Both the position numbers and the translations under genes were made by a program. DNA of 64,000 bases. Source: Nageia nagi (Eukaryota > Pinophyta). Below, in pieces: positions 11,410 through 21,689 of the stretch. Positions within the stretch are counted from its first letter, which is position 1. Each line of letters opens with the position of its first letter. The DNA lies in assembly GCA_050084985.1 (NCBI GenBank), contig JBITNC010000002.1, positions 9,362,001 to 9,426,000 of the forward strand, read 5' to 3'. The notes under the pieces were generated by a model. That model did not search any database, was not told where the DNA came from, and was given only the letters and a program-made list of their open reading frames with translations.

Positions 11410-11639
11410 TTTGTAAGCTTTCTTTAATGGCTGGATTTGGATTGGTGTCCAAGCAGTCATTTTCAGGGATGTAGCCAAACTGGTGAACCTCATTATATCT
11501 GGTGTTGTGTGATGTACTGGTGTGCTTGGTCAATTTTCTCTAGCTTTTAATCTATCTTTATTTAAGAAGGTTAAATTGATTATAATTTTTAATACACTGA
11601 TTCACCCCCCCCTCTCAGTGTCACTCGAAGTCCAACAAT

Positions 11640-11651
11640 TGGTATCAGAGC
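11640..11651 (+). other. Primer-binding site of Copia B
   Basis: TGGTATCAGAGC, two bases after the 5' LTR, complementary to the 3' end of initiator tRNA-Met. It is the standard Copia primer site. Confidence 0.95.
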
Positions 11652-11701
11652 TAGGTTCCTACTTAGGCTATAATAGCTAAGGAGATCCGGGTAGTGGCAC
11701 T

Positions 11702-13525
11702 ATGGCAAGCGGAGAAGGTTTCTCATCTAACAAGGCACCTCTCTTTGATGGAAACAATTATGGTTTCTGGAAAATTTGAATGAAGACTTATCTCAGTGCA
11801 TTGGGTTTTGGTACATGGGATGCTGTAAAAAGGGGTTACACTCCTCCCCCTACAGGTCCATCAGATGAAGTAGAAAGAAAGGCATTTGAATATGATGCAA
11901 AAGCAAGAAATGCTCTAATGTGCGATCTTGTGGATAGTGAACTGGTGAAAGTTATGGCATGCACATCTGCAAAAGAAATATGGAATAAGTTGAAGAGCAT
12001 TCATGAAGGAGATGATAAAGTCAAGGAAGCAAAACTCCAAACTCATAGAGCTCAATTCGAAGTTCTAAAGATGAATGAAGATGAAACCATTGAAGCGTAC
12101 ATGTTGAGAGTAAATGAAATTACTAATGCAATCAGAGGTCTTGGGGAAGAAATCGAAGATCATGTCATCGTGAAAAAGGTACTACGATCTCTCACATCTC
12201 GTTTTGATTCAAAGGTGCCTGCTATTGAAGAAGCAAAAGATTTGAAAACTTTCAGCATGGATGAAATGCATGGATCACTGACTGCTTATGAAATGCGGAT
12301 CGGAAAAGTAAAACATTCAGAAAAGGAAGCAGCATTTAAAGCCAATAATAGTACCAAACCCAAAATAGATTCTGACGATGAGGAACAATCTGATGGAGCA
12401 GAAGCAAATTTTGTTAGAAAGCTAAAAAGAGGAACAGGTAAATATCAAGGCAAGCTACCATTTAAATGTTTTAACTGTGGTGGTATTGGTCATTTCATTT
12501 CAAAATGTCCATATAGAAAAATTGATAAAGATGATCAAGAATCATATCTTGAGAAAAACCACAAAATGAAATCTCGTGCTCGAAATAGAAGGTCAAATAG
12601 ACAGAGCTTCATATCTAGAAATAAAGGCTCCACTGATGATGATTCCAATAATGAATCAGAAAAAGAATACAATGAAGCATTGTTTATGGCATTTGAAGAG
12701 AAACTGAATGAAGATAATCAAAATGCCCAAGAACATAAAAAGGAAGAGATAGATGAAGAAAATGACTGTGAGATTGAGATTGATCTTGAAGAAGAACTAA
12801 TAACAGCATTAAATGAACTGAATAAAGAAGTAAAGAAAAATAAGAAACTCTCAAAAAGGTTTGATGATGCAAGTAATATTATAGAAACCTTAAAAATAGA
12901 AGTGGAAGAATCTAAGAGGATAAATGAGAGTTTGGAGGAAACGCTTCTTGTGAAAGTTAAAAGTTGCAGTAAGCTTGAAGAGGAAATAACTAGGCTACGA
13001 ATGCAACTAGAGGAAGTCACCAAGAAAATCAGCTCTTTTGAATATCTAGAAGGAAGGTCGACTAAACTCAGTGAAATCATTAATAGTCAAAGAATGTTTT
13101 CTGATAAATCTGGTCTAGGATATGAACAAGGACAATCTTCCAATGACATAAAAAGGGAAAACATAAAAGAAACCAAGAAGAAGGAAGATAGCTCAGGACT
13201 GGAGGATGATGGCTTCACTCAAGTGCATTCCAGAAGAAGACCCTATGCAAGACCAAGAAGTACTCAGCAATATAACAGATACATCCATCCCTTCAATGGA
13301 TACTGTTTCAAATGCAATGCGTATGGACACAAAATTTCTAAATGTAAGTATAATATCACTCCAAGAACCTTTGTTACTAGGAATGCATTCGGCCCACTAA
13401 TGGAGTATCCTGTTGAGTGTTACAACTGTCATGAATATGGACACATTGCCCGATTCTGCAGAAATAATCATGGCATGAGGTTCTTTCCACCAAGACAATT
13501 TCCTTCCATAAGAAAAAATAAATAG
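11702..13525 (+). pseudogene. gag: Copia B gag with one early stop
   Basis: The ATG at 11702 begins MASGEGF and leads into FDGNNYGFWKI, the start of a Copia UBN2-type gag. TGA at 11777-11779 sits where CGA (Arg) is expected, then the frame is open from 11780 to 13525 (581 codons). Visible parts are the capsid-like domain, a CCHC knuckle (CFNCGGIGHFISKC) near 12468, a Glu/Lys-rich coiled-coil stretch at about 12700-13080, and two further CCHC knuckles near 13308 (CFKCNAYGHKISKC) and 13420 (CYNCHEYGHIARFC). Three knuckles plus a long coiled coil make it longer than a typical 300-400-residue Copia gag and fit Sireviruses. The product would form virus-like particles and bind element RNA. It shares the reading frame of pol, with TAG at 13523-13525 between them. 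Confidence 0.92.
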
Positions 13526-16500
13526 TTTCAGAGCAGTCATCCACAGGAAGAAGAAAAGTATAATAAAAAATAAGAAGCTGAAATAAAAGTAAAACAAGTC
13601 TGGAAAGAAAAGAAAAAACTCAGAGAGGATAAAGAGTCTTTAATCATTCAAACAACATTAAAAGCTCAAGATAAACCATCACCATGGATATTAGACAGCG
13701 GATGCTCAAGTCACATGACAGGTGACAAGAAGAAATTTCAAAAACTACAGGAATATGAAGGTGGGTCAGTAAGATTTGGAAACAATGATGGCGCACAGAT
13801 TATCGGCAAAGGGACAGTCAAAATAAATGACGGAAACATCAGATCCGAAGAGGTATTATTTGTTGTGGGACTGAAGCATAATTTGTTGAGCGTCAGTCAA
13901 ATATGTGACAAAGGACATGATGTAATTTTCAAAAAGCATGGCTGTGAGATCCGAAGGGCAAATAGTGGTAGACTTGTAGCAGTTGGTACACGAACCTATG
14001 GCAATTTATACACCTTATCAGATATTTCAGAGGGATCATGTCTTCTAGGCAAGGAGAGTGATGATTGGCTATGGCATAAGAGATTGGGACACATCTGTTT
14101 TAAAAACTTGATGAACATTTGCTCAAAAGGAGCAGTAAGAGATATGCCCGGTATCAGCAAACTAGCAAATGATATTTGTGATTCATGCCAAAGGGGAAAG
14201 CAAACCCGAGCAAAGTTCAAAGTGAAAGAATATCACACCAGCAGACCATTGGAAATCATACACACTGACCTATGCGGACCAATGCGAACACAAAGCATCA
14301 ATGGAGATAAGTATTTTATTCTGTTCATAGATGATTATTCAAGAATGACTTGGGTGCAATTTTTGAAACACAAATCTGAAGCATTTGAAATGTTCAAAGC
14401 ATTTAAAAATCAAGTAGAAAATCAAATGGAGAGGAGAATTAAATGTCTTCACTCAGACAGAGGAGGTGAGTTCACTTCTGATGAGTTTTTTGAGTTTTGC
14501 ATACAACACGAAATTAAAAGACAATTCTCTGCAGCAAGAACTCCACAACAAAATGGAGTAGTTGAAAGAAAAAATAGAGCAGTACAAGAAATGGCTCGAA
14601 CCATGCTGATAGAAAGCAATGTTGCTGATAGGTTCTGGAAAGAAGTAGTGCATACTGCAGTGCATATTCAAAATAGATGTATGATGCGACCACATGAGGA
14701 CAGAACACCATATGAATTATGGTTTGGAAGGAAAGCTACAGTGAGGCACTTCAAAATCTTTGGCAGTAAATGCTATATCAAGAGAATAGAAGAAAACTTA
14801 GGAAAGTTTGAGGATAGATCTGATGAAGGCATCTTTCTTGGTTACTCTTCGAAGAGCAAAGCATACAGGTGTTACAATAAAAGGACAAAAATAATCATTG
14901 ATAGTGCTGATGTTCGTGTTGATGAGCAAAGAGATCTTCCCAAGAGAAATGATGATGATAATCTTCCTGCCTATCAAGATTCAATTGAAGAAGACAAAAA
15001 GAATAAAAACAAATCTAAGCAATCATAAGTAAAGAAATCAGAAGATTCAAATTCACCAAGTAACCCAAACAGTGTTTCAGAAAGTGAGGCGGAAGAAGAT
15101 AAAAATTCAAAAACTCCACCAAAAAGATGGCACAAAGATCACCCACAAGAGCAAATCATCGGTGAGTTTCATACAGGCATCCAAACTCGCAGAGGGGTTT
15201 CAAGCACCTATTCTCTCCTATCCAATATAGAGCCTAAAAATGTCTCAGAAGCCAGACAAGATGAAAGCTGGATGAAAGCAATGGAGGAAGAACTCACTCA
15301 AATTGAAAAGAATGAAACATGGGAACTTGTCCCTAGACCAGCCAACAAAAATGTGATTGGCACGAAGTGGGTTTTTCGTAATAAGTTGAATGAAGATGGG
15401 TTAGTGGTTCGAAATAAAGCTAGACTTGTCTGCAAGGGATATGCTCAAGTTGAAGGAATTGATTTTGAAGAAACTTTTGCACCTGTGGCCAGATTAGAAG
15501 CTATTCGCATGTTTTTAGCTTTTGCAGTGTATAAAGACTTCACGGTTTATCAAATGGATGTAAAATCAGCCTTTCTAAATGGCAAAATTGAGGAAGAAGT
15601 CTATATTGAACAGCCAGATGGTTTCCAATTGGGAGAGAATCCTAATTTGGTATGCAAACTAAAGAAGGCTCTGTATGGTTTAAAACAGGCACCTCGAGCA
15701 TGGTACTCCAGACTTGATACATATCTTCAGCAGCAAGGCTTTAGAAAAGGAATGGTGGATAGCAATTTATACATTAAATCAGAAAAGGAAAATCAGCTAA
15801 TTGTTGTTGTCTATGTAGATGATATAATTTTTGGAGGAAGCAAGAATGAGCTCTGTAAAAATCTTGCTGACAACATGCAAACAGAATTCGAGATGTCTAT
15901 GATAGGTGAGCTTGCATTTTTTCTTGGCTTACAAATCAATCAGTTGAAGAATGGCATGTTCATATCTCAAACCAAGTATGTTAAGGAGATGCTAAAGAAA
16001 TTTGCCATGGAAGACTGTAAACCTGTGTGCACCCCTATGACGACAGGCTGCAAATTAAGTAAGGATGATAAAGCACCAACAGTAGATCAAACACAATACA
16101 GGTCAATGATTGGAAGTTTATTATATTTGACAGCTACTAGACCAGACATTCTTCAAGCAGTATGTATGGTTGCTCGATTTCAAGCAAATCCCAAAGAAAC
16201 ACATGTTACTGCAGTAAAGAGAATATTCAGATATCTCAAAGGTACAGTAGAATATGGTTTATGGTATCCTAGAGGAAAGGACTTTACACTTAGTGCCTTT
16301 TCAGATGCAGACTGGGCAGGATGCGTGGATGATAGGAAGAGCACCAGTGGAGGAGCATTTTATTTGGGTAATAATCTTGTTAGCTGGCATAGTAAAAAGC
16401 AAGACTCAGTATCCCTATCTACAGCTGAAGTAGAGTATATAGCTGCAACTTCTTGTTGCACACAGATTCTATGGATGAAGCAGATGCTAAAAGATTTTGG

Positions 16501-16762
16501 TATAGAGATTAACGAGCCCATATCAGTTCTTTGTGATAACACAAGTGCAATCAATATATCAAAAATCCTGTTATGCACTCACGAACAAAGCATATTGCAA
16601 TCAGATATATTTTTCTAAAAGAAAGAGTGGCGCAAGGAGAAGTACAGTTGGATTTTGTTCCAACCACAGAGTAAGTAGCAGACATCTTTACAAAGCCTTT
16701 GCCCAAAAATGTCTTTGAACATCTTCGAAACAAGCTAGGAGTTGTTATCCTTCCCAAGCATT
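13526..16762 (+). pseudogene. pol: Copia B pol (protease, integrase, RT, RNase H), lightly broken
   Basis: It is in the same frame as gag. Protease motif WILDSGCSSHMTG lies near 13690; the GAG-pre-integrase finger (HKRLGH and CDSCQRGK) near 14075-14200; the integrase core HTDLCGPM, SDRGGEF and NGVVERKNR at 14255-14570; the reverse transcriptase from 15272 with [26 protein letters not shown] and [10 protein letters not shown] near 15815; and RNase H with SDADWAGC near 16303 and VADIFTKPLPK near 16676. Breaks are TAA at 13571-13573, TAA at 15026-15028, a one-base loss near 16563 and TAA at 16673-16675 (a Gln codon in element A). The natural end is near 16762. With so few lesions the insertion is fairly young. 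Confidence 0.95.
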
Positions 16763-16975
16763 AGCTAGTTCTGGACGTCACATTCTCAGGGGGAGTGTTT
16801 ATTTATTTTTTTATTGCTTCTGTGTATCTTGTGTTTGTATGCATACTACTGATTTCCTGAGAATGTCATGTATGGACTCAGGGGGAGTCTATAAATGCCC
16901 TTTGTTATTGTTGACAAAGGGGGAGAGAAAAGTCCTGATGCAGGTGTCTGATCAAGTGGTGTTGCCAATAATTCC

Positions 16976-16987
16976 AAAGGGGGAGAT
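16976..16987 (+). other. Polypurine tract of Copia B, last of four similar runs
   Basis: AAAGGGGGAGAT lies directly before the 3' LTR. Similar runs occur at about 16785-16796, 16878-16889 and 16915-16927. Repeated PPT-like runs before the 3' LTR are known from Sireviruses. Confidence 0.85.
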
Positions 16988-18966
16988 TGTTGAGCATGTG
17001 TGATTGTCATTGTTGTCAACACGTGGTTTTGGCTGTGTCTTCGTGCGAGTTTTTCTAGAGCAGATAAGCAGGCTTCCGGAATGATAGGCAGGCTTCCGGA
17101 ATGAAGTGATGACGTTCCGGAATGAAATGATAAAGCAGAGTTGTGGAAAAGTCCAGGTTCTGGAAAAGGTGAGAGTTGTAGAGAAGTCCGGGTTCCGGAG
17201 GATATGAGTGATGGTCATGCTGTCAACAAGGCTTTGATCGGGTTTCGGAGGTTTTGACCGGGTTCCGGAGGAGATGAGTGATTGTCATGTTGTCAACACG
17301 TGATTTTGGTAAAGACCAGGAATCGGAAGCTATGAGGTCGGCAAGGAGCGATCAAATAGCCGACGTCAGTGAGTAAAACATTCCTGAGGGAAGAGATGAC
17401 ATCACGGGAAGAACGATGTTCGCATTTGTGAATAGAACCGGGTTTCAGAGATGATGAGGTCAGCAAAGAGTGATCAAAGAGCCGGAGCCAGCGAATAAAG
17501 CATTTCAGAATGCAGAGATGAGATCGGTAAAGAGAGATTGAAAATCCGGAGTCCATAAAGTAAATGTATTGAAAGTAAAATGTTCAGGATTAAAAGGATG
17601 ACATCACAGAGGATAAGATAGTCGCATTTTGCTAAAGACCGGAGTCCGGAGATGATGATGTCAGCAGTTGGTGTTGAAAAGTCCGGAAGGCCATGTAGAT
17701 ACATTGGAACTCTCTTTCGGAGTCCGGAGATGATGACATCATGCGGGAAGCATTTTACTCTACTTCCGAAGTTCAGAGAAGATGACGTTAGCAGTTGGTG
17801 TTTAAAAGTTCGAAGATAAAAGTCCGGAGACAAAAGTCCGGAGATAAAAGTCCAGAGATAAAAGTGTGGAGACAAAAGTTCGGAGATAAAAGTGTGGAGA
17901 CAAAAGTGCGGAGATAAGAGTCCGGAGATGATGACATCACGCGGGAAGCGTTTTACTCTACTTCCGGAGTCCGGAGATGATGACATCATGGTGTATACAA
18001 TAAAGAGTCTGGAATTATCAGAAATACCATTATGAAGAAGAAAAGAGTCTGAGATTATCAGAAATATCATTATGAAGAAGAAAAGAGTCTGGGATTATCA
18101 GAGATAATTAGATACTGTCAAATCTCTGAAATCAGTGGAGGAAGAGCTATACGTGTCTGAACAAATCTGTTTGAGCAATAGGAGCATTCGTCAGTTACAG
18201 TAGTTGCAGACTCAAATAGTGAACTCCCTTTGGTGCAGAAGCAGTTACAAACAAGGATTCCTTTTCAGTTTGTTTTTGATAACGTGTAATGATAGGAACA
18301 GTTTCTGGGGGTTTTCTTGATGTGTAACGGTTTTCAAAGAGAAGCAATGTATGAAAAGAATGAATTGTAGATTCTGCTTTTTTTGAGAATAGAAGAGTGG
18401 GTGAAGTGGTGCGCGAAGAGAAGAGTGTAGAGTGAAGTGCCGGAGTGGAGGCAATAGTGTGTGATGAGATGTGCGTGTAGAGAAGTGCGAGAGAGGAGGT
18501 AATAGCGTGGAAGAGGGGAGTATCAGGAGCATGTGAAGAGAGCAAATGAAGATACAGATTGGATAGTGATTGTTTAACTATGAGCTAGACCATTGAGGGT
18601 CTTCTAGAACTGTATTCTTTATTCCTTTTGAATATTATCTCAAGTGGGTGCTTGAGAGCTGGAGTTGGTGCTCCAAGCAGTAGGTGCTGCTATTTGCAAA
18701 GTGGTAGTTGGTGCTACCCTTCACAGTTGGTGCTGTGAATTTGTAAGCTTTCTTTAATGGCTGGATTTGGATTGGTGTCCAAGCAGTCATTTTCGGGGAT
18801 GTAGCCAAACTGGTGAACCTCGTTATATCTGGTGTTGTGTGATGTACTGGTGTGCTTGGTCAATTTTCTCTAGCTTTTAATCTATCTTTATTTAAGAAGG
18901 TTAAATTGATTATAATTTTTAATACACTGATTCACCCCCCCTCTCAGTGTCACTCGAAGTCCAACA
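16988..18966 (+). repeat. 3' LTR of Copia B (1979 bp)
   Basis: TGTTGAGC to CCAACA, ending at 18966. It is 34 bp longer than the 5' LTR because a module with TGACATCA, GCGGGAAGC and TTCCGGAGTCCGG is present twice (about 17716-17765 and 17920-17968) where the 5' LTR has it once. Differences from the 5' LTR are almost all C/T or G/A. Confidence 0.95.
18638..18739 (+). other. Five-hairpin array with conserved loop (3' LTR copy)
   Basis: Copy of the 11308-11409 array; all five stems and loops are unchanged. Confidence 0.75.
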
Positions 18967-18971
18967 GAATA
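18967..18971. repeat. Right target-site duplication of Copia B (GAATA)
   Basis: Perfect copy of 9688-9692. Confidence 0.97.
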
Positions 18972-20907
18972 ATGCTTAGGAGATGAAAACACTTCTAAAG
19001 GAGAATATATAGTTGTATACAAATAACAATGCTGACCAAATTAACATTTAAAGGATAAGAGGATAAGAAAAAAAAAATTGGTAGCTAATGTCTTCTAATA
19101 GAACGAAGGTATACATTTTACAAAGAATTTTGCTCTTTTTTATGAAGATAAATACAATTTATATTATTATTATTGTAGGTACAAAATTTTGCTTGAAAAT
19201 TTGTTACATGGATGTGAAAAGTAATTTCTTGGATGGTAATTTGAAAGACTAGATGTATATGTATCAACAATTAGAATTTATTTAATCTAGTTAAGAACAT
19301 TTAATGTATAGCTAAGTAAATCATTATACAGTATCAAATAATCTCTATGAGTTCCATACTCTAAAATTAATGACTATTGTTTTGCATATAATATTTAATA
19401 ACAACAAGAATGATATTGGCCTATATACGAAAAATTATGATGATCATGTGCTTATTATTATCTTATATGTGTATCTTTTGATCATTATAGAAAGTGATTT
19501 TTCATTTATTGTTGAGATGATGTGGAGCATTAGTAAACAACCAGTCTTGTAAGAGGTGACTGCTCGTTTGTAACCATGTAGTATGTAAAGTGTCAATTGT
19601 GTCTGTTCCTTGCCAGCTATGAATTAGTTAGTAGTGTGTTCATCTAAAAATAGAAATTAGTTAGTAAGGGAAAGGGAAATAAATAGAGGGAAAAAAGATC
19701 TATTCTGGAGAAGGGGGAGGAAAAGGTTTTGGCAGAGTATCACATGTATGCGAGTATCTCATGTAAAGACATTGGATTAGTTATTTGGTGCTGATTAGAG
19801 TTGCAGGCCATTAGGAAGGCTACATCGAATTGTATTAGTATGCTATCTATATTTTATTTCTAAATCTTTATCATTTGGAGATCCTCTCTTTGCATCTGTA
19901 TGTCTTCTCGTTTGGAGATCCTCTCTTTGCATCTGTATGTCTTCTTTCTTTCTGTTTTGCTATTGTTTGTGTATTGTTGCCTATTTCTGGGCAATCTAAG
20001 ATGTAGACTGTTCAGAGGAATAAATGATCTGCATCATGATACTATGGCATAATTGGAGATATATTTTGAGATGATAAACTTGAGATCAATGCATACTTTT
20101 CTAGGTATATATAATTGACAAGAATATAAAATTATGCTTTCATAATCCCAGTAATATTGAAGACCAACTGCGCACTTGATTATAAGCATTCAATTACACC
20201 TATGACGTTGGGAACAAGTTAAATGCTATATTTTTTATTAAAAAAATGATATATTTGTATAGATAATTGGTTGAAATTATCTTTTATCTTACTATTAATA
20301 AAATAAATATTGTTCTTTCTAGGTATACGAAAGATCCACAAAAAAAATATTGGATAACAATTGAAAGAAATTTAAAATATATTTAAGGAATACAAAATCT
20401 TAGAAATAAATTCAACTTTGTTGGAGAGTCTATACTTGTTAGATATATAAATTCATATTATGTATGTGATATTCATCATGTCTACATCAAAATATGAATT
20501 TGATATAAGGCATGGATCAATTTCAAGGAGCAATAAACAATCTCCTCCAATAACTCTATCAATTGTCGAAGTGGAGTGATTAGCTCATTAAATGATATTA
20601 AAGAATATTTTTAGCTTGGATGATTGATTGATAAGGAAAATCTACCACATTATTATCCTTAACCAAACTTTTGTACTAATAAAAGTTTCATCAGAATGGT
20701 AAATAATCTTACCTATCATATATCGTTTGAACAATTAAGGCATATTATCATTTTATTTGATATTTTATTGAAGGAGACAAGATTGATTAAAGTTATTGTA
20801 GAAGTAAAAAATAGATAATTGGTATATTAAACAAACCTTTGTTATTGATGAAATCCATTACTTTTTATGACATGATTTGTGTAAAGAAGATTGAAATCAA
20901 GGGAGGA
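18972..20907 (+). pseudogene. Old Copia relic C, right part (reverse transcriptase and RNase H)
   Basis: Reading with gaps from the GAATA site, one finds LVANVF (the KARLVAKGF position), CYMDVKSNFLDGNL near 19205-19240 (the [12 protein letters not shown] block), LYVYLLII near 19470 (the LYVDDLII block, Asp-Asp lost), FEMINLRSMHTFLGI near 20065-20110, and RYTKDPQKKYW near 20322. The RNase H end follows, with KSFIRMVNNLTYH near 20680-20730 and a final TKP-like block before GGGAGGATG at 20901. TG at 20908 may be the start of its 3' LTR. Everything is in sense orientation with the left part at 9440-9692, so B inserted into this older Copia copy. Confidence 0.65.
19548..20030 (+). repeat. Candidate solo LTR inside relic C
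   Basis: The RT reading of relic C breaks off after about 19547 and resumes near 20040. The sequence between is less AT-rich, starts TGTAAGAGGTGACTG, contains AAATAAATAGAGGG (TATA-like) near 19678 and a 38-bp tandem duplication at about 19875-19950. That pattern fits a solo LTR. No convincing target-site duplication was found, so the ends are approximate. Confidence 0.4.
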
Positions 20908-21610
20908 TGTTTTGAGTAATACTAACTTATTAATACCTCTTTGTAAAGAATATATGTACTTTCTTCTATCCCATCTAACTAAAAAATTAAGATTAAAAAA
21001 AGATATTAGAATGAATGAAATAATTGTTATTTTAAATGTATATAACTCACACATATAAATAAATATATTAAGAAACTAAAATAATATTAAACTCATCCAG
21101 CATGTGTAGGGATACTTGAAATCTCTCAAGTGGATAATGACATGCCTCAAGTTCAAATCTCCTCCACAATTTTATAACCTCATCAAAAAATAGTATTAAT
21201 ATTGAACTTTAATACCCATATATTTTTTAAACTTAAATATTAATAAATATTCATATTTAAAAAAACTAAATATACTAAAAATAATAACATGATTTAATAA
21301 ATTTATAAATATATATTATAAACCACTTACTAAAAATACAAACACAATACCAAGAAATATCTTTTAACCTTATTATTAAACTCATACAATTTAATATTAT
21401 CCTATCTAAATATATATCAAATAGAACATGTGATGTTTTGACATATTCCATATACTAGAGTTTCTTTTTGAACTCCTACATTCAATATTTGACAATATAT
21501 TTTAAATAAATTATATTATACTTCTTTACTTTTTCTTTTTGTTCCCATCATATATATAATGTTAGCAGAGTTGATCATTGGATACATGAATTTAATATTT
21601 CACTTCCACC
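20908..21610. other. AT-rich stretch, possibly the decayed 3' LTR of relic C
   Basis: TG at 20908 follows a purine-rich GGGAGGA, as a 3' LTR would, but no right boundary or second LTR can be recognised. No gene is seen. Confidence 0.35.
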
Positions 21611-21689
21611 AAAGACGACATATAGCTGTACTCCCTCTACAATCCCGTAGACCAGTCTTGATGAACATTAATAAAAATTTCCATTTCCA

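Larger units (their letters stand above)
9693..11637 (+). repeat. 5' LTR of Copia B (1945 bp)
   Basis: It begins TGTTGAGC and ends CCAACA, with 5-bp terminal inverted repeats TGTTG/CAACA. Region 9700-10740 (U3) is made of repeated TCCGGA and TGAYRTCA-type motifs and is homologous to the U3 of Gypsy E. A 14-15-bp tandem array lies at 10505-10645. The last 870 bases carry only about seven or eight differences from the 3' LTR, against about a dozen in the first 350 bases. A hairpin array lies at 11308-11409. Confidence 0.95.
9693..18966 (+). mobile_element. Copia element B, near full length, 9274 bp, Sirevirus-like
   Basis: Two LTRs (9693-11637 and 16988-18966), a tRNA-Met primer-binding site, gag, protease, integrase, reverse transcriptase, RNase H and a polypurine tract are all present, with a perfect 5-bp target-site duplication. 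The long gag with CCHC fingers and coiled coil, the CpG-containing palindrome-rich LTRs and several polypurine-like runs before the 3' LTR fit the SIRE/Maximus (Sirevirus) lineage; this placement is an inference. It cannot move by itself: the single gag-pol frame has several stops and one frameshift. It is inserted in old Copia relic C. Confidence 0.96.

Noticed and set aside
11305-11493. Open frames within the Copia B LTR, and equivalents at 10179-11215 and 17474-18545
   Set aside because: They are antisense to the LTR, made of its tandem modules, and appear in both LTR copies; no coding signature.
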